From Spirochaetaceae bacterium (GTDB lineage: Bacteria; Spirochaetota; Spirochaetia; Treponematales; Breznakiellaceae): a stretch of DNA of 6,337 bases. How positions within the stretch are numbered: position 1 is the stretch's first letter; every line of letters starts with the position of its first letter. Below are positions 1-5,473 of this stretch, one piece after another. The position numbers and the translations under genes were made by a program. The DNA lies in the NCBI GenBank assembly GCA_031284085.1, contig JAITAM010000086.1:1-6337 (forward strand), in the 5' to 3' direction. The notes beneath the pieces are model-generated. The model was not told the origin of the DNA. It did not search any database and saw only the letters and a list, made by a program, of their open reading frames with translations.

Positions 1-295
<295 letters not shown>

Positions 296-447
296 CCTGC
301 AAAAAGCCGTACGCCGCCTTCGATACAACACCGAAACGTTGGAACAGGCCGGGCTCCTGTCAGACGAAGAGTCTTGCTCCGCCTTTTCATACTAACGCCG
401 AAGCTTTGGAACAGCCTGCGGCTGCTTTGAAATACGCTGGCGTGCTG
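296..447 (-). repeat. Left copy of a modular intergenic repeat, inverted relative to 1667-1907
   Basis: Read on the minus strand this block contains module A (425-447), module B1 (357-426) and a diverged module B2 (296-348, about 53 bp). Hand alignment of B1 with 1838-1907 gives 62 identities in 70 positions without gaps. Module A matches 1667-1689 at 21 of 23. B2 begins like B1 (CTGTTCCAA, TTCGGTGTT) but ends like the 53-bp tandem units on the other side of the gene (TGTTGTATCG, GTACGGCTTT). The block is GC-richer than the sequence before it and shows no convincing coding frame. Weak similarity extends outward to about 462, ending 55 bp before the TPR start codon. Confidence 0.8.
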
Positions 448-490
448 GCGGGCTGTTGCTTAATATAAGAGTGAAGTTTAGCGCCTGTAT

Positions 491-512
491 TTGACAAATA
501 GTCTTGTATGAT
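491..512 (+). promoter_or_regulatory. Putative promoter elements of the TPR gene
   Basis: TATGAT at 507-512 is a good -10 hexamer and would place the transcription start at or next to the A of the ATG at 518, giving a leaderless message. A perfect TTGACA lies at 491-496, but only 10 bp separate it from TATGAT, which is too short for a normal sigma-70 -35/-10 pair. Either the -10 acts without that -35, or the true promoter is different. Both elements lie inside the flanking inverted repeats. Confidence 0.35.
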
Positions 513-517
513 CTACC

Positions 518-1651
518 ATGAAAACCGTGAAAAAGAAGATGTTTTATGCTTTATTACTTTTTCTCCTCGGTCTATCAGGACTTCAGGCACAACAACAAGC
601 CGCCCGCCCCTATTGGTTTATTTTGGAGCAGGGAAAGTTTGCTTTTAGAAGCGGTAAATATGGAGAAGCGCTCATTGCCTTTGAGCAGGCTAAACGGGAA
701 CGGCGTTCCATGTACGAATATATGGAACAGGCAATGATAGATATTCTATCAATTTATGAAGTACGCCGTATGGAAGATAACCTTGAACGAATTGAAGAGT
801 ATATCAACGAACGCCACCATGTTGATGCGGCTTCTGCTCTTGCCGAATTATACTACCGAGTGCCTAAGGATTCTCTTCAAGGATCGGGGCAAAGGGCGCT
901 TGAAGAACTCAAAGAGCTTAAAGATTATCCTGAAGCCGAGTATTGGATAGGTGAAGTGTATCGGATAGAAGGGGAATTAAACATTGCCCTCCTGCAATAC
1001 CAGAAAGCTTACGATCAACGGGAATTTCTTGAGAATACCGGCTTTGAGATAGAGATTCTGTACAAAATGATCGATTTGCTCAAGATCCGGCAGGACTATA
1101 GCGCTATGACAGCCAAAGCTCAAGAGATTTTAGCTTTGGATACCCGCTGGCAGGGCGATACCGGCATCCGCACCCGTAATGCCATGATGCGTATACTGCA
1201 AAACGAAGGTGTAAACCGATTGTTAGCTGTATACCGCCATGATAATTTCAGCGTTGAACGGGTACATAGGACTTTAGGCTTGTACTATTATGCTATCGAA
1301 CAGTACGAGCGTGCGGCAGAACACCTCATGTTTTCTTTTTTGATTCAGAATACCCTTCTCATTGAAGAGATGCTTTTAAGCCGGTACGACTTTTCTTTTA
1401 GCAATTTGAATGCCTTGTTTGAGGTTTTGGGCCGGCGTCGTGATCTGCTTGAGTATATTGATGATGTAGAATATTACAAAACCGTGTACTACTTTGGTGC
1501 GGCTCTCTATAGTTTTGGTAAGACTGCGCCGGCTCAACAACTGTGGACTTTTCTAAGCCAACAGAATGATATTGGTGAATGGTCGGGCAGGGCGCGAAAC
1601 CAGCTTAGGCGTCCTTTTATAGAAAAAGTACAAGATATTATACTTGATTAA
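518..1651 (+). CDS. Exported TPR-like repeat protein
   Basis: This 377-residue protein begins with a clear Sec signal peptide: a basic n-region MKTVKKK, a hydrophobic core at residues 8-22 and a probable signal peptidase I site after LQA (24/25). The mature part is almost entirely helical with TPR-like pairs at about 31-64 (EQGKFAFRSGKYGEALIAFE), 138-170 (AEYWIGEVYRIEGELNIALL), 250-280 (LGLYYYAIEQYERAAEHL) and 323-350. No catalytic motif, lipobox or C-terminal membrane anchor is visible, so a periplasmic scaffold or adaptor is the likely role. The start at 518 is chosen because it gives the complete signal peptide. No Shine-Dalgarno sequence precedes it, and the in-frame upstream TTG at 491 runs into a stop. 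It is monocistronic and convergent with the polyol dehydrogenase gene. It resembles conserved spirochaete TPR proteins of unknown function; partners cannot be inferred. Confidence 0.85.
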   Translation: MKTVKKKMFYALLLFLLGLSGLQAQQQAARPYWFILEQGKFAFRSGKYGEALIAFEQAKRERRSMYEYMEQAMIDILSIYEVRRMEDNLERIEEYINERHHVDAASALAELYYRVPKDSLQGSGQRALEELKELKDYPEAEYWIGEVYRIEGELNIALLQYQKAYDQREFLENTGFEIEILYKMIDLLKIRQDYSAMTAKAQEILALDTRWQGDTGIRTRNAMMRILQNEGVNRLLAVYRHDNFSVERVHRTLGLYYYAIEQYERAAEHLMFSFLIQNTLLIEEMLLSRYDFSFSNLNALFEVLGRRRDLLEYIDDVEYYKTVYYFGAALYSFGKTAPAQQLWTFLSQQNDIGEWSGRARNQLRRPFIEKVQDIILD

Positions 1652-1666
1652 GCCGCAGCCGCACGT

Positions 1667-1907
1667 CAGCACGCCAGCGTGTTTCTAAGGTTGTTGTATC
1701 GGGAGCGGAGTACGGCTTTCTGCCTACAGGCAGCAGCCGCAGCTTGTTGTAACGAGGGCGGAGTACGACTTTCTGCCTACAAGCAGCAGCCGCAGGTTGT
1801 TGTAACGGGAGCGGAGTATGGCTTTCTGCCTACAAGCAGCAGCCACAGGCTGTTCCAAAGCTTCGGTGTTAATATGAAAAGGCGGAGTGCAGCTCTTCGT
1901 CTGACAG
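1667..1907 (+). repeat. Right copy of the modular intergenic repeat, with tandem expansion
   Basis: Module A (1667-1689) and module B (1838-1907) are inverted counterparts of 425-447 and 357-426. On the left A and B abut; here they are separated by about 148 bp of tandem 53-bp units. Weaker similarity runs back to the TPR stop codon: TAAGC at 1649-1653 matches the reverse complement of 458-462. The two arms bracket the TPR gene and its putative promoter. No target-site duplication, transposase or recombinase is seen nearby. I regard this as a dispersed intergenic repeat or non-autonomous element rather than a defined insertion sequence. Confidence 0.8.
1691..1849 (+). repeat. Three tandem 53-bp units
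   Basis: Units start at 1691, 1744 and 1797, each opening with TTGTTGTA and closing with CAGCAGCC followed by GCAG or ACAG. They differ at only a few positions. Each contains an imperfect dyad: CGGCT, CTGC, a loop around CTACAA, GCAG, AGCCG. In unit 1 this becomes a perfect CTGCC/GGCAG stem with a TACA loop. The 53-bp period is not a multiple of three, so the reading frame shifts at each unit and translation through the array (the open frame 1679-1945) is not expected to be meaningful. The repeated hairpins could slow or end transcription leaving the TPR gene, but no U-tract follows them. Confidence 0.9.
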
Positions 1908-1967
1908 CCACAGCAGGGCAGGTCCCTGCCTCTGACCACTGGTGAAGACCTTAATAACCTCGATGAA

Positions 1968-2013
1968 GACGGCTAGCACCGTCGATAACGATGCTAGCGC
2001 ACGCGAGACGGTC
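1968..2013. other. Compact region with mutually exclusive hairpins
   Basis: Three pairings compete. GACGG (1968-1972) pairs with CCGTC (1979-1983) across a 6-nt loop. GCTAGCA (1972-1978) pairs with TGCTAGC (1992-1998), extended by TCG/CGA around an ATAA loop with a 3-nt bulge. ACCGTC (1978-1983) can also pair with GACGGT (2007-2012). All are exact complements read directly from the sequence. Function is unknown; a recombination or protein-binding site or a structured 3' UTR are all possible. Confidence 0.4.
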
Positions 2014-2069
2014 AAAATAACTCTTTATGCCTTCTATCGGTCTTGTAGTTGGGGAATTGTGAATATACC

Positions 2070-3104
2070 CTAGAGTTCTATCATTACCTTTATAGTATCT
2101 GCGTGGCCTGCCGCTGCATATTCGTATGCGGCAAGAGAATCCTCAAAGGTGAATGTCTTGCTGATAAAACGTTTAATATCTATCTTTCCGGCGTTTACCA
2201 AAGCTATGGCCCGCTCAAAGCAGTTGGTGTACCTGAATATTGTTTCAATACTGACGCCGCGCCCTTGCAGAAATGCCACGTCAAGAGGAACAGTACCGTT
2301 CATCATGCCGACCAAAACGGCTTTTCCACCTTTCCTCAAGGCTCTGAAAAAATCCGGATACACACGGGGGTTTCCCGATGCTTCAAAAACCACGTTACAG
2401 CCTTTGCCGCCGGTCTTCTTCATAATAAATTCAAGCAAATCCGTCTTGCCTGAGTTTACCGGAACGATATTTTTATCATAGGCCCCGATAAAATCCAGTT
2501 TTTCCTGCTTTACATCGGAAATAAACACCGTACTGCAGCCGCCTGAAAGAGCCGATAGAGCGCACATAACGCCGATAGTCCCTGACCCTACTACCAAAGC
2601 AGTGTCTCCGGGTTTAAGCGCGGCTTTTTTCGCAGCCTCAATGCCAATGGCAAGAGGTTCCATCATTGCCCCCTCAGCTGCGCTCATGCCATGCGGGAGC
2701 TTAAAGCAAAACTGAGCGGGGTGAACGACCGTCTCTCGTAGGCATCCATGCACAGGCGGAGTAGCCCAGAAGACCACCTCCGGATCAATGTTGTAGATTC
2801 CTTCCAATACTTCATGGGAATGCGCGTTGGGAATGCCCGGCTCCATACAGACCATGTCCCCTTTCTCGATGTTCGCTACCTTCTCTCCTTTTTCGATGAC
2901 AATGCCCGCCGCCTCATGCCCCATGATCAGAGGCGCCTTGACAATAAAGGAGCCGATAGCCCCTTCCACAAAGTAATGTATGTCGCTGCCGCAAATGCCG
3001 CAGGCTTTTATTTGGATTTTTACATCATAAGGGCCGACGGTTTCCGTGATGGGAAAGTCCCTCAGGCTCAGCCTTCTTTTCTCTTCAAGCACCAATGCTT
3101 TCAT
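2070..3104 (-). CDS. Zinc-type medium-chain dehydrogenase, sorbitol/xylitol dehydrogenase-like
   Basis: A 344-residue MDR-family enzyme of normal length, expected to oxidise a polyol or secondary alcohol with NAD in the cytoplasm. Catalytic zinc ligands are visible as C38 in CGICGSDIH, H63 and E64 in GHEAAG, and E149 in MMEPLA, the pattern of sorbitol/xylitol dehydrogenases. The Rossmann motif is GSGTIG (173-178), and D197 after the second strand suggests NAD rather than NADP. The four structural-zinc cysteines are absent: the matching stretch (about 93-107) has N, S, V and D instead. Loss of that site is also known in mammalian sorbitol dehydrogenase. The start at 3104 is preferred over an in-frame ATG at 3158 because AGAGAGGA lies 8 nt before it and MKALVLEEKRR matches the family N-terminus. 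The exact substrate cannot be read from sequence; the subfamily is fairly secure. Confidence 0.9.
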   Translation of the reverse strand: MKALVLEEKRRLSLRDFPITETVGPYDVKIQIKACGICGSDIHYFVEGAIGSFIVKAPLIMGHEAAGIVIEKGEKVANIEKGDMVCMEPGIPNAHSHEVLEGIYNIDPEVVFWATPPVHGCLRETVVHPAQFCFKLPHGMSAAEGAMMEPLAIGIEAAKKAALKPGDTALVVGSGTIGVMCALSALSGGCSTVFISDVKQEKLDFIGAYDKNIVPVNSGKTDLLEFIMKKTGGKGCNVVFEASGNPRVYPDFFRALRKGGKAVLVGMMNGTVPLDVAFLQGRGVSIETIFRYTNCFERAIALVNAGKIDIKRFISKTFTFEDSLAAYEYAAAGHADTIKVMIEL

Positions 3105-3135
3105 ACGTTCGTTCCTCTCTTTGTATAAGTTGTAT

Positions 3136-3160
3136 GGATGACGGTGCAGCGCCGCCATCC
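3136..3160 (-). promoter_or_regulatory. Hairpin in the dehydrogenase 5' leader
   Basis: In the minus-strand RNA, GGAUGGCGG pairs with CCGUCAUCC over nine base pairs (one G.U) around a 7-nt loop. It lies just after the putative transcription start and 31 nt before the start codon, so it leaves the ribosome site free. It could stabilise the mRNA, and as DNA it is a near-palindrome that could serve as a repressor operator. No known regulator motif is recognised. Confidence 0.45.
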
Positions 3161-3169
3161 GTAAAAAGA

Positions 3170-3197
3170 ATTATCTTATGTCTGTGAAGAAAGTCAA
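3170..3197 (-). promoter_or_regulatory. Putative sigma-70 promoter of the polyol dehydrogenase gene
   Basis: On the minus strand TTGACT (3197-3192) and GATAAT (3175-3170) are separated by 16 bp, each matching the consensus at five of six positions. The predicted start near 3163 gives a leader of about 60 nt. The promoter lies directly after the T-run of the terminator for the upstream NADH dehydrogenase gene, so the dehydrogenase is probably transcribed on its own. Confidence 0.6.
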
Positions 3198-3199
3198 GC

Positions 3200-3251
3200 A
3201 AAAAGGGGGCGTCTTGCCTCAAAGCCGCGCCCAGACAAAAGGGCGGCCTTT
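3200..3251 (-). terminator. Terminator region after the NADH dehydrogenase gene, with two overlapping stems
   Basis: On the minus strand a first stem pairs 3251-3241 (AAAGGCCGCCC) with 3232-3221 (GGGCGCGGCTTT) around an 8-nt loop, with one bulge and one mismatch; it overlaps the TGA stop. The GGGCG of its 3' arm (3232-3228) can instead pair with CGCCC at 3211-3207, which is followed by CC and five T, the form of an intrinsic terminator with a long loop. The two stems cannot form together. The simplest view is a modest terminator; regulated read-through is speculative. Confidence 0.5.
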
Positions 3252-5263
3252 CAGCGGGAGGGATCGTCAAAGTAAAGATAGGTTTTGCGGGCGAATCTCG
3301 TGCCGTTCCACCACTTTTTGATCGCCGGAATTACCCAGCAGTCCAAGCCAAACGCCCGGCCTGCTCCGCCCATCAGGAGGAAGCCGGTAAAGATAAACCA
3401 CACTTTATTCCATTCAAACATGCCTGAAACTGTGAAGACCAGACACAAGCCTATAGAAATCAGAGCGGCGATCCACGTGAATAAGCCGCCTATCATCATA
3501 AGGCCTACGCCTATTTCCACCGCGACTATCATCAACTGGAAGACTTGAAAGGGGATGTACGCCATCATGCCGTCCATAAAGGTCGTCCTGAACCATGTTG
3601 CAAGCCCTCCGTTTATGTCGACTATAGGCTTGGTGAAATCCCAGATGGTATGAAAGTCCGGCAGCGCAGCGCCCACCGCTTCCGCCGCTGCTTCTACTGC
3701 ATCGGAGGCCGCCGTTACCACTTCCTCCACAACTTCTGCCGCACCGGAGGCTGCCGTTACCACTTCCTCCACAGCTTCTGCCGCATCGGAAGCCGCCGTT
3801 ACCGCCTCAGTATAATCCAGTTGCCGTATACCGGCTTGTTCTACACCGGAGGAAAACATCCAGTTCGATTTGGTGCCGGCTTCCCAGCTCAACCATCCTT
3901 CTCCGATCTTGTTGATCCCTTCAAAAACCCATACGAGTCCGACCCAAAGCCGCAGCGGCAAAAGCCAATAGCCGCGGTTTTTGTAAGAGCCGAAGCCGTA
4001 GACGCATGACCTTTGCGTGCGAATGTCCAAGAACTCATGTTTAATATACTCCCAGCATTGGTTAATACCCGCAATGCCGATGAGGTAATGCAAATTGACC
4101 ATGTGTTTCATGCACTGGGCGAGAAAGCCTTTGAGTTTTATACCCATAGCATTAGAAACCGCGTAGCGGGCGCCCACCGATACCATGATGCCGTGGTAAT
4201 TGGGCTTGAAAGCTTTGGCCTTTGTTTTTTGTATGGCCGCAATTATGTTGTCCGCCGCGGTTTCTCCGGTTTGCAAGGCGGTTTCGACAATTTGCGGCAA
4301 GGGTTTATTGTTCTCAGTGAACCAGATTGTGTCGCCTACCGCGTAAACTTCAGGATAATCGACCGAACGCATCTCTTGGTTGACCAAAAGGCGTCCGCGC
4401 CGGTTCTTTTTGTCCTGATCCGTTTCCTTTCCGAACGGGCCTTTGGAAAGTTCAAGGGAATCGGCAAAGGCGCTGCCGTCAACGCCTGCCGTCCAGATAA
4501 AAGTTTCCGTCTCAATGGTCGAGCCATCCTTCAAGTGGACAATTCCCGCCTCCGCTCCGGTAATGAAGGTGCTTGTTAAGACTTCCACGCCGTGTTTCTT
4601 GAGGTAATATTCGACATCGGCACGCAGCTCAGCATCAAAAGTGGGCAGTATATCCGCCATAGCCTCTACGATAATGATACGCACCTCGTTTCGAGGCGTC
4701 CGCCATTTTTCACAGATAGTATCACGCCATTCAAACAGCTCTCCGGCCAGTTCAATGCCGGTAAAGCCTGCGCCGGCAATAACAAAGGTCAAAAGGCGCG
4801 TGTGCTTGACCCGATTCGGCTCGGCAATGCCTTTTTCAAAGGCGTTTTCAACGTGGTGTCTGAGTTTCAAAGCGTCATCGAATGACCAGAGGGTAAAGGC
4901 GTTCTCTTGAATACCGTGAATACCAAAAAAGTTGGGCTGCGCGCCCGTTCCCACGATGAGATAATCGTAGCAATAGCTCTTCGTGGCGGACTGTACCTGT
5001 TTTTTGTTAAAATCAATGGACAGCACCGTATCTATTACGACCTTCACCTTAGATACGCCGAAGATTTTGGCGTAAGGAATACGCACCGAGTCAGGTTCCG
5101 TTCTGTGTCCTGCAATTTCGTGTAGTTCCGTCATCAAAGTATGAAAGGGTTTTTTATCAATGATGGTGATATTCAGGTCTTTTCGCTTTTTAAGCGCTTT
5201 TGAAAGTTTTTTCGCCGCCGCAATACCGCCATAACCGCCGCCTGTAATGAGGATTTCAATCAT
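3251..5263 (-). CDS. Type II NADH dehydrogenase fused to a DoxX-like membrane domain
   Basis: A 670-residue fusion. Residues 1-415 are an NDH-2-type flavoprotein: FAD site GGGYGG (8-13) with D36 after strand 2, second dinucleotide site GAGFTG (164-169) with E200 suggesting NADH, and FAD motif AVGD (308-311). The quinone-binding AQxAxQ position reads VETALQ (326-331). Residues 372-415 resemble the NDH-2 membrane-binding helices. Residues 430-650 look like DoxX (DoxD/TQO small subunit), with membrane segments at about 431-451, 571-591, 594-614 and 618-636 and the typical LPLRLWVGLVWVFEGINKI opening. A long loop after the first segment holds three 14-residue repeats (488-529). It likely oxidises NADH at the inner membrane with a quinone or other acceptor; the DoxX role is unknown. 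GGAAGG lies 6 nt before the ATG. Similar fusions are, to my knowledge, known in anaerobic Firmicutes. Confidence 0.88.
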   Translation of the reverse strand: MIEILITGGGYGGIAAAKKLSKALKKRKDLNITIIDKKPFHTLMTELHEIAGHRTEPDSVRIPYAKIFGVSKVKVVIDTVLSIDFNKKQVQSATKSYCYDYLIVGTGAQPNFFGIHGIQENAFTLWSFDDALKLRHHVENAFEKGIAEPNRVKHTRLLTFVIAGAGFTGIELAGELFEWRDTICEKWRTPRNEVRIIIVEAMADILPTFDAELRADVEYYLKKHGVEVLTSTFITGAEAGIVHLKDGSTIETETFIWTAGVDGSAFADSLELSKGPFGKETDQDKKNRRGRLLVNQEMRSVDYPEVYAVGDTIWFTENNKPLPQIVETALQTGETAADNIIAAIQKTKAKAFKPNYHGIMVSVGARYAVSNAMGIKLKGFLAQCMKHMVNLHYLIGIAGINQCWEYIKHEFLDIRTQRSCVYGFGSYKNRGYWLLPLRLWVGLVWVFEGINKIGEGWLSWEAGTKSNWMFSSGVEQAGIRQLDYTEAVTAASDAAEAVEEVVTAASGAAEVVEEVVTAASDAVEAAAEAVGAALPDFHTIWDFTKPIVDINGGLATWFRTTFMDGMMAYIPFQVFQLMIVAVEIGVGLMMIGGLFTWIAALISIGLCLVFTVSGMFEWNKVWFIFTGFLLMGGAGRAFGLDCWVIPAIKKWWNGTRFARKTYLYFDDPSR
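3677..3802 (-). repeat. In-frame 3 x 42-bp minisatellite in the DoxX loop
   Basis: Three units of exactly 42 bp encode VTAASDAAEAVEEV, VTAASGAAEVVEEV and VTAASDAVEAAAEA, followed by a partial VGAAL. The unit is 14 residues, or two heptads, rich in Ala, Val and Glu and free of Pro, so it should form amphipathic helix and possibly a coiled coil. It sits between the first and second membrane segments of the DoxX domain. DNA identity between units is high, pointing to recent slippage or unequal exchange. Length changes in 42-bp steps would keep the frame. Confidence 0.88.
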
Positions 5264-5298
5264 ATAAAGCCTTCCGTATAGTTATTTAGAAAGAAGTA

Positions 5299-5324
5299 CA
5301 AAGGAAAGTGCGATACTTCCCTTG
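5299..5324 (-). promoter_or_regulatory. Hairpin upstream of the NADH dehydrogenase gene
   Basis: In minus-strand RNA AAGGGAAGU (5323-5315) pairs with ACUUUCCUU (5309-5301), nine base pairs with one G.U, around a 5-nt loop. It lies about 35 nt before the start codon and clear of the ribosome site. It may be a 5' UTR element or an operator; no named motif is recognised. Confidence 0.35.
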
Positions 5325-5348
5325 TTTTAGTATGTATTAAATTACGGC

Positions 5349-5377
5349 AAGATAGCGTATTGCTGTGAATAATACAA
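5349..5377 (-). promoter_or_regulatory. Weak candidate promoter for the NADH dehydrogenase gene
   Basis: On the minus strand TTGTAT (5377-5372) and TATCTT (5354-5349) are 17 bp apart in an AT-rich stretch just after the nrdG terminator. Both hexamers match the consensus only partially. A promoter is needed here because the terminator isolates the gene, but this precise assignment is tentative. Confidence 0.25.
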
Positions 5378-5382
5378 GTGCA

Positions 5383-5413
5383 TAATAAAAAAGAAGACCT
5401 GCTTCGCAGCAGG
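5383..5413 (-). terminator. Intrinsic terminator after nrdG
   Basis: On the minus strand a perfect 6-bp stem CCTGCT/AGCAGG closes a GCGA tetraloop (GNRA type) and is followed by TCTTCTTTTTTATT. This is a textbook rho-independent terminator, 61 nt past the nrdG stop codon. It separates nrdG from the NADH dehydrogenase gene. Confidence 0.85.
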
Positions 5414-5420
5414 ATAGGGG

Positions 5421-5460
5421 GCGCAGGGCTTTGAGTCTTTGCTTGAGACAAGCCCCGCGC
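5421..5460 (-). other. Long hairpin between the nrdG stop and its terminator
   Basis: In minus-strand RNA GCGCGGGGCUU (5460-5450) pairs with AAGCCCUGCGC (5431-5421) over 11 bp with one G.U, and inside it GUCU/AGAC can add four more pairs. It begins 13 nt after the nrdG stop and just precedes the intrinsic terminator, so the nrdG 3' UTR would carry two consecutive stems. It may protect the mRNA from 3' exonucleases. Confidence 0.5.
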
Positions 5461-5473
5461 TCTTTAAGAAGTA

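Larger units (their letters stand above)
1652..2069. other. Gene-free convergent intergenic region
   Basis: This 418-bp gap lies between the stop codons of two convergent genes. It consists of the repeat block (1667-1907), a hairpin GCAGGG/CCCTGC with a 5-nt loop (1913-1929), the structured stretch 1968-2013, and about 55 bp of plain AT-richer sequence before the dehydrogenase stop. Open frames here run through repeats without ribosome sites. No canonical intrinsic terminator with a T-run is visible for either neighbour, which is unusual for a convergent pair. Confidence 0.6.

Noticed and set aside
491..512. Phase-variable invertible promoter for the TPR gene
   Set aside because: The promoter-like boxes are inside the repeats together with the whole gene, so inversion would not separate them.
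1691..1849. CRISPR array
   Set aside because: The units are directly tandem with no variable spacers, and no cas gene is present.
357..1907. Integron cassette with attC sites, considered because Treponema denticola has an integron
   Set aside because: No paired RYYYAAC and GTTRRRY core sites are found at the repeat boundaries, and the arms are inverted rather than direct.
296..1907. Insertion sequence or composite transposon
   Set aside because: No transposase or recombinase is encoded between the arms and no flanking target duplication is visible.
1724..1939. 71-residue minus-strand frame in the repeat block
   Set aside because: It is the complement of the same tandem repeats, rich in Cys and Arg in an unnatural pattern, with no start signal.
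1679..1945. 88-residue open frame across the tandem repeats
   Set aside because: It runs through three 53-bp units whose period shifts the frame, has no ribosome site, and its composition simply reflects the repeat.
3105..3158. Extended N-terminus of the polyol dehydrogenase from the ATG at 3158
   Set aside because: The added 18 residues match nothing in the family, fall on a leader hairpin, and the ATG at 3104 has a good ribosome site.
3545..4009. 154-residue plus-strand frame with an apparent CRxGxxRYHFLHxF repeat
   Set aside because: It is the antisense shadow of the 42-bp minisatellite and DoxX coding region on the minus strand.
4013..4579. 188-residue plus-strand open frame
   Set aside because: It lies fully antisense to the conserved NDH-2 coding sequence; long antisense frames are expected there and it resembles no family.
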